Source: CAVRQM01 sp963822705 (GTDB lineage Bacteria; Pseudomonadota; Alphaproteobacteria; Acetobacterales; Acetobacteraceae). Taken from it: 64,000 nucleotides of DNA. Under the pieces are notes generated by a model, which worked only from the letters and a program-made list of their open reading frames with translations, did no database searches and was not told the origin of the DNA. Positions 1 through 8,414 of the stretch are shown piece after piece. Each line of letters opens with the position of its first letter. The stretch's first letter is position 1. The position numbers and the translations under genes were made by a program. The stretch is taken from positions 211,852-275,851 of the forward strand of contig CAWGIX010000011.1 of the NCBI GenBank assembly GCA_963822705.1, in the 5' to 3' direction.

Positions 1-745
1 CGCCGAACTCTTCGGGCGTAGACAGGCGGCCCTTGGTCTGCAGGTTGATCTGGAATTGCGTGTCCTCGCTGGTCGGCCGTGCGCCCACGCGCCCGACCGC
101 GCCCTGGATGTTCTGCGCCTGGATGGCGGCGATCACGTCCGAGGGCGTGAGGTTCAGTTGAATGAGCCGGTCGGTGCGAAACCAGATGCGCATCGAATAA
201 TTGAGCGCGCCAAACAGATTGGCCTGACCCACGCCGGGGATGCGGCTCAGCGCGTCCAGCACATTGATGGTGACGTAGTTGCTGATGAACAGCGGATCCT
301 GCTGGCCATCGCTAAAAAATTGCAGGAATTCCAGGATCGCCGAGCTGCGCTTGGTGACGGTCACACCCTGGCGCTGCACGTCGGAGGGCAGCCGCGATAG
401 CGCAGTCTGCACGCGGTTGTTGACGTTGACCACGTCGATATCGGGATTGGTACCGAGCGCGAAACTGACGGTCAGCGCGTAGGTGCCGTCGTTGGCGCTG
501 TTGCTGCTCATATACAGCATCTGGTCGACGCCGTTGACCTGCGCCTCCAGCGGCTGCGCCACGGTTGCCTCGACAACTGAGGCGGAGGCGCCCGGGTAGG
601 TTGTGCTGACCGTCACCTGCGGCGGCACGATGTCGGGAAACTGGGCGACCGGAAGCCGGGTCAGCGCAATCAGTCCGGCCAAGGTCATGACGATGGCAAT
701 GACGATCGAAAGCCGCGGACGGTCGATGAAGACGCCGGAAATCAT
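1..745 (-). CDS. RND multidrug efflux transporter, HAE1/AcrB type (N-terminal part, cut by window edge)
   Basis: Reading the minus strand from an ATG at 745 gives an uninterrupted frame to the left edge. It opens MISGVFIDRPRLSIVIAIVM, the cytoplasmic start plus first membrane helix of AcrB/MexB-type inner-membrane proton/drug antiporters. The family segments FPDIVPPQVTVSTTYPGAS and EATVAQPLEAQVNGVDQM follow, then the porter-domain stretch ending near TKGRLSTPEEFG. About 248 residues of a roughly 1,050-residue family are present, so the rest lies outside the window. The adaptor gene lies immediately upstream, with 10 bases between its stop and this start, so the two form one operon. Substrates cannot be told from sequence. 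Confidence 0.93.
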   Translation of the reverse strand, partial: MISGVFIDRPRLSIVIAIVMTLAGLIALTRLPVAQFPDIVPPQVTVSTTYPGASASVVEATVAQPLEAQVNGVDQMLYMSSNSANDGTYALTVSFALGTNPDIDVVNVNNRVQTALSRLPSDVQRQGVTVTKRSSAILEFLQFFSDGQQDPLFISNYVTINVLDALSRIPGVGQANLFGALNYSMRIWFRTDRLIQLNLTPSDVIAAIQAQNIQGAVGRVGARPTSEDTQFQINLQTKGRLSTPEEFG

Positions 746-755
746 GGGGCCGTGC

Positions 756-2021
756 CTAGGGCTTCGTCGAGCCGGCCTGCCCGGCGGCTGGGGTGTTCTT
801 GGTTACGGCGCCGGTCGGCGTGGGAGGCGGCGCGCCCGGACCCGGTGCATTCGGACCTGGCCCCGACGGGCCGGCGCCGATGGGCGCGGGTGCCACGACC
901 ATGCCCGGCCGTACCCGCTGGAGGCCATCGGCGATGACGGTCTCGCCTTCGTTCAGCCCACCCATCACCACCGCGGTCTCGGGCGTCGACTGTCCGAGCG
1001 TGATCCGTCGCGGCACCGCCTTGTTGTCCGGCCCCACCACGAATACGTAGCTGCCCTGCTGGTCCGACAGAACCGCCGCGCGCGGGATCGCAATCGCCTG
1101 GATCGGCTCGACGCCTTCCAGTATCGCGGTCACGAACTCCCCGTCCGCGAGGTCGCGATTCCCCGGATCCCCCACCTTGGCGCCGGGGCGCAGTGGGTTG
1201 GGCATGACGGCCCGCAGGGTTATGGTATCGGTGTTGGCCGAAATGATCGGGTCGACATAGTCGAGCCGGCCGACCTGGTCGTACGGCGTGCCGTCCGGCA
1301 AGCGCACTTTGACCACCACCGCCTGCAGGCCGCCCTTGTCCGCATAGCGGTTGCGCAGGTCGATCCCCGTGCGTACTGCCACCGGGAACAGCACGTACAT
1401 CGGGTCCTGGCTGACGATCGTGGCGAGCACCCCGCTGCTGGGGCTCACCACGTTCCCTTCCGTGACGCTGGTCCGGGTGATCTTGCCGGCCACTGGCGCG
1501 TGGATTTCGGTGTAGTTGAGATTGATCTCCGAAGCGCGCAGTTGCGCCTGCGCCGAGGCGACCTGGGCGGCCAGACTGGCCTGCTGCGCCAATGCCTCGT
1601 CAACCGTCGAACGCTGCCCCGCGGGGGTGTTGAGCAGCGACTGCGCGCGCCCCAGCGTGAGGGTGGCATTATGCAGGAGCGCCTGCTGCTGGGCCACTGC
1701 GGCCGTCTTGGCTTGCACGTCGGCCTCGAACGGTCCGCGCTCCAGCCGGTACAGCAGGTCGCCCTTGGCGACCTCCGCACCCTCGGTGAACAGCCGTTGG
1801 TTCAGAAACGCGGTCACCCGCGCCACCAGATCGACGCGATCGACGGCCTGGATACGGCCGACGAACTCGTTGGTCTGGATGATCGGCTTTTTGGCCGCCT
1901 GCACCGTGCCGACCGCCGGCGGCCCGGCAGGGCCGAACTGTGCCGATCCGGAATGGATCGGCACAACGCAGAACAGCGGCAAGAGCCCGGCCAGGGCAAC
2001 GGCTAGTCGATGGGCGGGCAT
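756..2021 (-). CDS. RND efflux periplasmic adaptor (membrane fusion protein)
   Basis: This 421-residue protein belongs to the HlyD/AcrA family, which links an inner-membrane RND pump to an outer-membrane channel. It starts with a hydrophobic export signal (about residues 1-27). Around residues 60-95 is the first half of the biotinyl-lipoyl-like domain (VDLVARVTAFLNQRLFTEGA), then an Ala/Gln-rich alpha-helical hairpin (about 100-165). The second lipoyl half follows (NYTEIHAPVAGKI, about 170-185), then beta-barrel and membrane-proximal domains. The C-terminus is a Gly/Pro-rich tail. Length and domain order are normal. It is first in the operon, directly ahead of the transporter. Confidence 0.93.
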   Translation of the reverse strand: MPAHRLAVALAGLLPLFCVVPIHSGSAQFGPAGPPAVGTVQAAKKPIIQTNEFVGRIQAVDRVDLVARVTAFLNQRLFTEGAEVAKGDLLYRLERGPFEADVQAKTAAVAQQQALLHNATLTLGRAQSLLNTPAGQRSTVDEALAQQASLAAQVASAQAQLRASEINLNYTEIHAPVAGKITRTSVTEGNVVSPSSGVLATIVSQDPMYVLFPVAVRTGIDLRNRYADKGGLQAVVVKVRLPDGTPYDQVGRLDYVDPIISANTDTITLRAVMPNPLRPGAKVGDPGNRDLADGEFVTAILEGVEPIQAIAIPRAAVLSDQQGSYVFVVGPDNKAVPRRITLGQSTPETAVVMGGLNEGETVIADGLQRVRPGMVVAPAPIGAGPSGPGPNAPGPGAPPPTPTGAVTKNTPAAGQAGSTKP

Positions 2022-2248
2022 GAGACACCCCTGTTGCGATCACCCGCCGTCCCGAGCAGGCGAAACATTTTGCCCCACCTAGCACGGCAGGCCGGCACTG
2101 GCGACCCGCCATTCGACCGGCGTTCGGCAACCGGGAGGTCACGGCGGGAGCCTTGCCGCGCCCATGCATCGCCGCCAACCTGCCGGACTTCAGCATACTT
2201 CACGGTTGAGGGCGGTTCCATGCGAACACGCATCGAAGGGAAGCGGGA

Positions 2249-4429
2249 TTGACCAGCGGTCCGGTCCGCGCCGCGTCCTGGATAATCCCGCTTCTGCTGC
2301 CCCTGGCGGTGCATGCGCCGGAGCTGTCAGATCAGGTGTCGTCCAACCCGGTGTACTATACTGCGGGACTGACCTCGTCCTGGCACGCGCCGCTGTTGCC
2401 GGGTCCGCCGGGCTGGATCGATCCGAACGCGGGTTTCAATATCCAGGCCATTGGAGGACTGGCGGCGCGTCAATGGTTGCAGGGGCGGGCGCCGTGGTGG
2501 AACCCGTTCACCGGCGTGGGCATGCCGCTGGCGGCACAGGCGCAGAATGCGGCGATGTTTTTCCCCTTTGTGCTGCTGCTGCGGTTCTTCGATGGCGTGC
2601 TGTACCTCAAGGTGCTGTTGCAGATGCTGGCCGGCCTGGCCGCCTGGGCTTTGCTGCGCCAGATGGGACGGTCTCGCCTGGCGGCCTGCATCGGCGCGGC
2701 GCTGTTCGCGCTCGGGGGTACCTTCGCCTGGTTCGCCCATGCGGCGATCATGCCGATCGCGTTTTTGCCGGTCCTGCTGCTGGGCATCGAACGCGCCTCG
2801 GCGGCGGCCCGCGCCGGACTCTTCGGCGGTTGGGCGTGGATCACGGTGGGCATCGGCTGGTCGCTGCTCGCCGGGTTTCCGGAAACCGCGTACATCGACG
2901 GCTTATTGGCACTTGCCTGGGCCATTTTGCGGGTCGCCCAAGCCGGGCCGGCTCGATGGGTGCTGGCGGCAAAGATAGGGATCGGCGGCACCGCCGGCCT
3001 GCTGATCGCGGCACCGCTGGTGGTGCCGCTCACCGAACTGCTGCCGCTGGCCGGCAACGGCGTGCATGGTCTGGTCGCCCACATCGCCGTGCGCCCGTTC
3101 GTGTTCGCGCTGTATTTGCTGCCCTACGTGTATGGCCCGATCGGCGGGTTCGGGTACACGGACTGGGGCTATGTCGGCGGGTATGTGGGTCTTCCCGCCG
3201 TGCTGCTTGCGGCCATGGCGCTGACGAAGCGCGGACCGGACGGCGGTCTGCGATGGCTGCTCGCGGCCTGGATCATCGTCTCGTTGCTGAAGGCGGCCGA
3301 TGCGCCGTTGGTGACCGATGCGGTCAATCTCGTTCCCGGTATCGGGCAAACCATGTTCATGCGACTGGTGCAACCGTCCTGGCAGATGGCGTGCGCCGTG
3401 CTTGCCGCCATGGCGGTCGACGACTGGCAGCGTGTGGTGACGCCGAACTGGCGTCACTGCCTGGCAGCCGCCGCGGTGCTGACGGCGGCTCTGATTGCGG
3501 GGCTGGCGGAAGCGTCCGCGGTGCTGCGCCTCGAACTGCATCAGGTGCAGGAATATTGGATCTATCTGGCGGCGAGTCTCGGTTGGGCGGCGCTCACGGG
3601 CGGCGTTCTGATTTGGTTACTGGCCGGGCGATGCACGGGCCTGCGGGCCGGCCTGCTGGCAATGGTGGCGGTCGGCGACGCAGCGGTGATGGCGAGCGTG
3701 CCGCTGCTGAGCGCCGTGGGCGACATGCGTCTGGACGAGAACACGATAAGCTGGCTTCGTGATCAGGCGGGGCTCCAGCGATTTGCAACTTTGGGACCGT
3801 ACGCGCCAAACTATGGTGCGTGGTTCTCTACCGCGGGAATAAACTACAATACGCTCCCGACACCACAAGCCTGGGTCGACCACGTGCGCCGCGCGCTCGA
3901 CCCGTTGGCGGACGACGTTGATTTCACCGGCTCGTACCCGCCGAGCCCCGAGCATACGGAATTTCTGCGCCAGCACATCGGCGCATTTCAGGACATGGGG
4001 GTGCGCTTCGTCCTGGCGTTCCCGGGCAGCAACGCTCTGCCGCAACCAGTTTTACGCAGCACGCCCGTCCTGGATGTTTACGAGCTGCCGCATCCGGCTG
4101 CCTACTGGCAGGCCGAAGGGTGCGCGCTTGCGCCGCAGGGCCGCGAGATTTTGCGCGCGGACTGCGGGGCGCCGGCAATGCTGATCCGCCGCGAGCTGTT
4201 CTTTCCCGGATGGCGCGCGACGGTCAACGCAGCTGCGGTCCCGATTACGCAGGCACCGCCGCTGTTCCAATCCGTGGCATTGCCGGCGGGGCACAGTGAA
4301 GTGCGTTTTGCCTATGCGCCGCCCTATGCCCCTGCGGCTTGGATCGCTTGCGCCACGGGACTTGCAATGCTGGCCGTCGGCTTGGGACTGACTCACGCTC
4401 GGGGCGCATCCAGATACTCACCAGCGTAG
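2249..4429 (+). CDS. Large polytopic membrane protein, YfhO-like
   Basis: A 726-residue protein with about a dozen hydrophobic segments and a soluble C-terminal part (about residues 490-690). The N-terminal periplasmic loop carries NAGFNIQAIGGLAARQWLQG followed by APWWNPFTGVGMPLAAQAQN. This 'P-W-W-N-P-x-x-G-x-G-x-P' pattern is typical of YfhO-family proteins, which resemble GT-C-type glycosyltransferases acting on lipid-linked sugars at the cell envelope. No specific substrate can be assigned. The gene stands alone, divergent from the efflux operon across about 230 bp, and its codon use matches its neighbours. Confidence 0.7.
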   Translation: MTSGPVRAASWIIPLLLPLAVHAPELSDQVSSNPVYYTAGLTSSWHAPLLPGPPGWIDPNAGFNIQAIGGLAARQWLQGRAPWWNPFTGVGMPLAAQAQNAAMFFPFVLLLRFFDGVLYLKVLLQMLAGLAAWALLRQMGRSRLAACIGAALFALGGTFAWFAHAAIMPIAFLPVLLLGIERASAAARAGLFGGWAWITVGIGWSLLAGFPETAYIDGLLALAWAILRVAQAGPARWVLAAKIGIGGTAGLLIAAPLVVPLTELLPLAGNGVHGLVAHIAVRPFVFALYLLPYVYGPIGGFGYTDWGYVGGYVGLPAVLLAAMALTKRGPDGGLRWLLAAWIIVSLLKAADAPLVTDAVNLVPGIGQTMFMRLVQPSWQMACAVLAAMAVDDWQRVVTPNWRHCLAAAAVLTAALIAGLAEASAVLRLELHQVQEYWIYLAASLGWAALTGGVLIWLLAGRCTGLRAGLLAMVAVGDAAVMASVPLLSAVGDMRLDENTISWLRDQAGLQRFATLGPYAPNYGAWFSTAGINYNTLPTPQAWVDHVRRALDPLADDVDFTGSYPPSPEHTEFLRQHIGAFQDMGVRFVLAFPGSNALPQPVLRSTPVLDVYELPHPAAYWQAEGCALAPQGREILRADCGAPAMLIRRELFFPGWRATVNAAAVPITQAPPLFQSVALPAGHSEVRFAYAPPYAPAAWIACATGLAMLAVGLGLTHARGASRYSPA

Positions 4430-4578
4430 GCGTGCGAGACGAGTTGCGTCTCGGCGATTGTGCCCAGGCAAACGATCACGATTCCAGGAGCCTCGCTTTC
4501 GCCATCGGTCGGCGCTCGAACTACCGCGGCGCTCGGCCGCTATCCAGCCCGGCAGGACCCCCCAACGCGGAGACGACG

Positions 4579-5091
4579 ATGAGCGACACCCGAACGCGAG
4601 AAATTTACGAGACCGGCCTGCGCAACCAGCACGCCGTGGAAAACCAGGCCATCGAATTGCTGGAGCGCCAGGTCGGACGGTTGGAGAACTATCCGGCAAT
4701 GTCCGAACGCATGCGCCGGCACATCGAGGAGTCACGCCAGCAGGCAAGGCGAATCGAGGAGTTGCTTGCAGGGCTCGGAACCAGCCACTCCGGATTCAAG
4801 GACACGATGATGTCCATCGTCGGCAATCTGGCGGCTCTGGCGCACGCGCCTGCGCCCGATGAGGTCATCAAGAACACGTTCGCGAACTTCGCCTTCGAGC
4901 ACTACGAGATCGCCGCCTACAAATCCCTGCTGACGATGGCGGAGATCACCGGGCATGCCGCGGCCAAATCCGCGCTGCAGCAGTCGCTGCGCGAGGAGGA
5001 GGATATGGCGAAGTGGATCGACGATCACATTGCCGAGACCACCCGCACGTTTGCGGCGCGGTCCGAGGCCAGGGAAACGGCCGGCGTCTGA
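4579..5091 (+). CDS. DUF892 (YciE/YciF-type) ferritin-like protein
   Basis: The open frame extends further upstream, but the ATG at 4579 gives a 170-residue protein of normal DUF892 length beginning MSDTRTREIYETGLRNQHAV. DUF892 proteins are four-helix ferritin-like bundles, and many are stress-induced. Visible family features are paired carboxylate/His motifs: ENQAIELLERQ near residue 20 and FEHYEIAAYKSLLTMAE near 110, the latter with the E-x-x-H-Y-E-I-A-A-Y signature. It is followed 67 bp downstream by a second, different DUF892 gene. The exact enzymatic role is unknown. Confidence 0.85.
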   Translation: MSDTRTREIYETGLRNQHAVENQAIELLERQVGRLENYPAMSERMRRHIEESRQQARRIEELLAGLGTSHSGFKDTMMSIVGNLAALAHAPAPDEVIKNTFANFAFEHYEIAAYKSLLTMAEITGHAAAKSALQQSLREEEDMAKWIDDHIAETTRTFAARSEARETAGV

Positions 5092-5158
5092 GCTGCGCGA
5101 GGAGCGGCCCCTGGCGGCCGCCCAGACTTAGTTTCGTGTAATCCAGTTTGGAAATATC

Positions 5159-5755
5159 ATGGATCAACTCGAAGAAATGCTGGTCGACCAACTCAGGGAC
5201 GCCCTTAGCGCCGAGCGACAAGCGATCCAGGGCATGAAGCGGACGCTCCGGAAAACCTCCGAGCCGCAGCTCCGGGAAGGCACCGAGGCGCATATCGCCC
5301 AAAGCGAGGAGCAGCGGGCCCGGGTCGAACAGGCGCTCGAGCAGATGGGCGCCAAAGCGGGCCGAAAAGTGTGCGAGGCAATGCGCGGGCTGGTGGAAGA
5401 GACGCAACACGAGCTGGAAGAACACGATAAGGGGCCGATCCTTGATCTGGTGATCGTCGCCGGTCAGCAGCGGATTGAACATTACGAGATCGCCGCGTAC
5501 GGCACCATGGTGGAGTTGGCCAAGGCCATGGGGCAGACCGAAGTGGCGGACCTGCTCGCGGAAACGCTGGAACAGGAGAAGGCGCAGGATCAGCGGCTGA
5601 CGGAACTGACCCGCTCAGCGCTGTTGCCCGCCATCCTCGACCGCGGCGAGCAGGACGAGGAAGACGAGGAGAGGCAGACGAAGACGAGGAGGAGGAAGTC
5701 GAGGCGGCGGGACCGCCCGCGAAGAGCGGGTCGAGCCGCAAAGGCCCGCCGGTAA
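5159..5755 (+). CDS. DUF892 ferritin-like protein with charged C-terminal tail
   Basis: A 198-residue second DUF892 protein, starting MDQLEEMLVDQLRDALSAER, with the second metal/helix signature IEHYEIAAYGTMVELAKAMG around residues 105-125. After about residue 160 the sequence becomes low complexity: first acidic (EQDEEDEE), then abruptly very basic (KTRRRKSRRR). A minus-one reading of the tail would keep it acidic (EADEDEEEEVEAAGPP). The acid-to-base switch may therefore be a sequence error rather than real. It is probably co-transcribed with the preceding DUF892 gene and ends just before a strong hairpin shared with the convergent FAD oxidase gene. Confidence 0.82.
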   Translation: MDQLEEMLVDQLRDALSAERQAIQGMKRTLRKTSEPQLREGTEAHIAQSEEQRARVEQALEQMGAKAGRKVCEAMRGLVEETQHELEEHDKGPILDLVIVAGQQRIEHYEIAAYGTMVELAKAMGQTEVADLLAETLEQEKAQDQRLTELTRSALLPAILDRGEQDEEDEERQTKTRRRKSRRRDRPRRAGRAAKARR

Positions 5756-5764
5756 TCGAGCAGG

Positions 5765-5788
5765 CGGCCGGCCGCCAACGGCCGGCCG
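5765..5788. terminator. Hairpin between convergent genes
   Basis: A perfect 10-bp stem (cggccggccg) around a ccaa loop lies between the convergent DUF892 gene and the FAD-linked dehydrogenase gene. There is no T tract, so it is a terminator-like structure only. Confidence 0.45.
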
Positions 5789-5795
5789 GTCGCCG

Positions 5796-7253
5796 TCAGT
5801 TCAGAAATATCTTGCCGGGGTTCAAAATTCCGCGCGGGTCGAGCGCCGTCTTGAGCGAGCGCATCACGTCCAGCACGTCCGGGCCGTGCTCAAGCCGCAG
5901 GAACTCGCGTTTGCCCAAACCCACGCCGTGCTCGCCGCTGCACGACCCGCCCAGCGCCAAGGCGCGCGCGACGATTTTTCGGTCCAGAGCCCAGGCCCGG
6001 TCCATGCCGTCCGGCTCGGGCGGCACCAGAATCACCAGGTGGAAATTGCCGTCGCCGACATGGCCTACGATCGGTGCCACGAGCCCGGAGGCGGCAATGT
6101 CCTCCTTGGCGCCGAGGATGGCTTCGACCAGCCGGGACAGCGGCACGATGGCGTCGGTGGCGATGCCTTGGTGCCCGGGCCGCAGCGCCAGCGCCGCCCA
6201 GTAGGCGTCGTGCCGCGCGCGCCAGATTCTTGCGCGCTCGTCGGCATCGCTGGCCCACCGGAATTTTTCGGCGCCGTGGTCGGCGGCCAGCGCCTGCACC
6301 GTTTCGGCCTGTTCGGCGACACTTGCGGTGCTGCCGTGGAACTCCAGGAACAGGGTTGGGAGCGGCGCCAGTGCGTCCAGTTTCGAATAGGCGATGCAGG
6401 CTGCCATCTGCACCTCGTCCAACAATTCGATGCGCGCGACCGGCACGGCGGCCTGCATCGCGTCCACGACGGTTTCGACTGCATCCGCCAGCGTGGGGAA
6501 CTGGCAGACCGCGGAACTCATGGCTTCGGGGATCGGGTGCAGCCGCAGGGAAATTTCGGTGATCACGCCGAGCGTGCCCTCCGACCCGATGAACAGGCGC
6601 GTGAGGTCGTAGCCGGCCGCCGATTTGCGCACCCGCCCGCCGGTGCGGATCTTTGTGCCGTCGGCCAGCACCACGGTCAGGCCCAGCACGTTTTCCCGCA
6701 TCGTTCCGTAACGGACGGCGTTGGTGCCGCTGGCGCGGGTGGCGCACATGCCGCCGATGCTGGCGTCCGCTCCGGGGTCGACCGGGAAGAACAGGCCGCT
6801 GTCGCGCAAAAACACGTTCAGCGCTCGATGGGTGACGCCGGCCTGGACGCGGCAGTCCATGTCGGCCTGGTTGATTTCCAGCACCGCGTCCATGCGCGAC
6901 AGGTCCAGGCTGATGCCGCCTTGGATTGGGGTGACGTGGCCCTCCAGCGAGGTGCCGGTGCCGAACGCCACCACGGGCACGCGCTCGGCGTGGCACAGGG
7001 CCAGCACGCGCGAAACTTCGTCGGTGGTTTGGACGAACGCCACGGCGTCCGGCAGCACCGGGGGAAAAGCGTCCTGGCCGCGTGCGTGATGCGCACGCAC
7101 CGCCTCGCCGGTCACCAGGCGGTCGGCCAGCAGATCGCGAAGCCGGGCAATGACGCGCGCGACGGAGGGAGCCTCGGCCAAAGGCAGCGGGAGAAATGCC
7201 GCTTGCGGGCTCGGGGCGCGAAGCGGATCGAGGGCAGGGTGAGAGTGATCCAT
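5796..7253 (-). CDS. FAD-linked D-2-hydroxyacid dehydrogenase (cytochrome-type D-lactate dehydrogenase / GlcD family)
   Basis: A 485-residue member of the vanillyl-alcohol-oxidase fold flavoenzymes. The N-terminal FAD-binding domain shows VPVVAFGTGTSLEGHVTPIQ (about residues 95-115), DPGADASIGGMCATRASGTN (about 160-180) and FIGSEGTLGVITEISLRLHP (about 225-245). The C-terminal substrate domain holds VGHVGDGNFHLVILV and GSCSGEHGVGLGKREFL, which carry the His residues of the D-lactate dehydrogenase/glycolate oxidase D family. The likely reaction is oxidation of D-lactate or a related D-2-hydroxyacid, passing electrons to cytochrome c or the quinone pool. A remnant of a paralogue lies at 10,411-10,500. 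A palindrome at 7336-7353 sits about 85 bp upstream of the start. Confidence 0.9.
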   Translation of the reverse strand: MDHSHPALDPLRAPSPQAAFLPLPLAEAPSVARVIARLRDLLADRLVTGEAVRAHHARGQDAFPPVLPDAVAFVQTTDEVSRVLALCHAERVPVVAFGTGTSLEGHVTPIQGGISLDLSRMDAVLEINQADMDCRVQAGVTHRALNVFLRDSGLFFPVDPGADASIGGMCATRASGTNAVRYGTMRENVLGLTVVLADGTKIRTGGRVRKSAAGYDLTRLFIGSEGTLGVITEISLRLHPIPEAMSSAVCQFPTLADAVETVVDAMQAAVPVARIELLDEVQMAACIAYSKLDALAPLPTLFLEFHGSTASVAEQAETVQALAADHGAEKFRWASDADERARIWRARHDAYWAALALRPGHQGIATDAIVPLSRLVEAILGAKEDIAASGLVAPIVGHVGDGNFHLVILVPPEPDGMDRAWALDRKIVARALALGGSCSGEHGVGLGKREFLRLEHGPDVLDVMRSLKTALDPRGILNPGKIFLN

Positions 7254-7335
7254 CAGCCGAGCGCCTTTGCGGTCTGGCCGGGAGCCTAGCAGGCGCCGGA
7301 CCGATGCACGAGGCGGCGCGCATTGCCTCGACGGA

Positions 7336-7353
7336 TGTTACGATATAGTAACA
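7336..7353. promoter_or_regulatory. Candidate operator palindrome upstream of the FAD dehydrogenase
   Basis: TGTTAC-GATATA-GTAACA is a perfect 6-bp inverted repeat with a 6-bp spacer, located 83-100 bp upstream of the start at 7253 on the minus strand. Spacing and symmetry suit a dimeric repressor such as a GntR-family protein. Which regulator binds is unknown. Confidence 0.35.
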
Positions 7354-7407
7354 ATATGGGCGTGCGTAGGGCAGGCGGCCCAGTCAGGCCGGTTTTCGGA
7401 TCGGCTC
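7350..7407. repeat. Conserved 3' flank of the hypothetical family (copy 1)
   Basis: The stretch aacaatatgg...cggctc is almost identical to 48,062-48,119: one substitution and one extra base. It covers the last codons of the hypothetical gene and its downstream sequence. In both places it lies just upstream of a minus-strand oxidoreductase gene. Confidence 0.8.
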
Positions 7408-7986
7408 GGGGAGCCAGAAACCGCCCCACTTCCTCCACTCCGTGCCGGGGTAGGTCCACTTCGGTTTTCGTGTGCGCGCTTCGGTGCGGAGCGGACGCTT
7501 TCGCATCGGCTTTTCGGCCGGATTCGGTGCGGCGGGGTCCGGTTCGGGGGCGGACGGTGCGGTTCGGCGGGGCCGCTTCGGCGGCGGGGGCAGGATCGCC
7601 GGGTCGGGGATTAGCGCCATCATCCGGCATATCGGCCGGAGTATCCGTCCCGCCTGCGGGGCGTTGCGGATCAGCTCCTGCATTCCGGGATCGGCCAGCA
7701 AGCTGCTCCAGGTCCTGCTCTGTAGGGCGCCACCCGCCACGACCCCAGTTTTAGCAGCCAGCCGAACGGCTCGGGAAACGGGTGTTGTCGCTTTCGGGTT
7801 TTCCTTTCTCGGTCCCGGGCGGCCGGGGCGGGGGCAGCGGACCCGCCTGGGCGCGGGCGCCAGAGCGATGAACCTTAGCCGGAGGTTATGAGCCGGGTGC
7901 CCGACCAGGAACAGCAGCTGCACGGTGAGGACATGCACCCCGGACATCCGGTCGGCGTCGTAGCGCATCCCGAGCGCCCGGGCCAC
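7384..7986 (-). CDS. Hypothetical protein, copy 1 of a dispersed family (copy 2 at 48,095-48,796)
   Basis: A 200-residue frame, unrecognised, rich in Pro/Arg with an Arg/Lys-rich C-terminus ending TEWRKWGGFWLPEPIRKPA. It is a paralogue of the gene at 48,095: DADRMSG, the segment NAPQAGRILRP and the whole C-terminus match. The middle of this copy (about residues 60-95) reads in a shifted frame relative to copy 2 and returns to frame before MQELIRN, indicating two compensating indels. The family similarity also continues upstream of the first Met (PLPPDASLADRF) without an in-frame ATG, so the 5' end is damaged or uses another start. About 35 bp beyond the stop are conserved as well. Confidence 0.5.
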   Translation of the reverse strand: MARALGMRYDADRMSGVHVLTVQLLFLVGHPAHNLRLRFIALAPAPRRVRCPRPGRPGPRKENPKATTPVSRAVRLAAKTGVVAGGALQSRTWSSLLADPGMQELIRNAPQAGRILRPICRMMALIPDPAILPPPPKRPRRTAPSAPEPDPAAPNPAEKPMRKRPLRTEARTRKPKWTYPGTEWRKWGGFWLPEPIRKPA

Positions 7987-8414
7987 TTCGTGGGTGAACC
8001 GGGTAAATCGGTCGGCGAGGCTGGCGTCCGGGGGCAGGGGTGGGAGGCGCGAACACGACAGTCATATAGACCAGAAGCGAGCTGCTGTCAAGTTCACTGT
8101 CGTCTTACGATAGGATATTTAACACTCTGCACCGCCCGGATTGGTCCGTTGCATGAACCCCTTCGTGGCAGTGCCGCCGTATCATCAGTCAGTGGACGAG
8201 GGATCTCGCGACAACGCTTCTGTCGCGCCTGACGGCGGATTGCGCTGCGCGCTTATCCCGCCCTACGGTGCTGATCAGTCTGATCGTCCCGTCCGGCCCA
8301 TAATGGCAATAGGGTTTCGGCCCAGGACCGGTGGCCCGCATGAAATGCGGGACAGGGCGCCGGGTGAAGCCGCCTCGCGCCAGCTCAAGTACCGCGTCTC
8401 ATGCGGGCTATTCG
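7987..8414. other. Stretch without a supportable gene
   Basis: The first part (to about 8050) is the damaged 5' end of the hypothetical family gene. The rest contains one right-end copy of the dispersed repeat (8231-8271) and no coding frame I can support. Confidence 0.6.
8231..8271. repeat. MITE-like repeat, right end only
   Basis: gacggcggattgcgct...gcttatcccgccctacggtgc matches the right termini of the elements at 9178-9334 and 10,247-10,410. No matching left end is visible upstream. Confidence 0.6.

Noticed and set aside
603..2082. Long plus-strand ORFs opposite the efflux adaptor
   Set aside because: They are Arg/His-rich shadows of a high-GC gene whose minus-strand product has clear HlyD/AcrA motifs.
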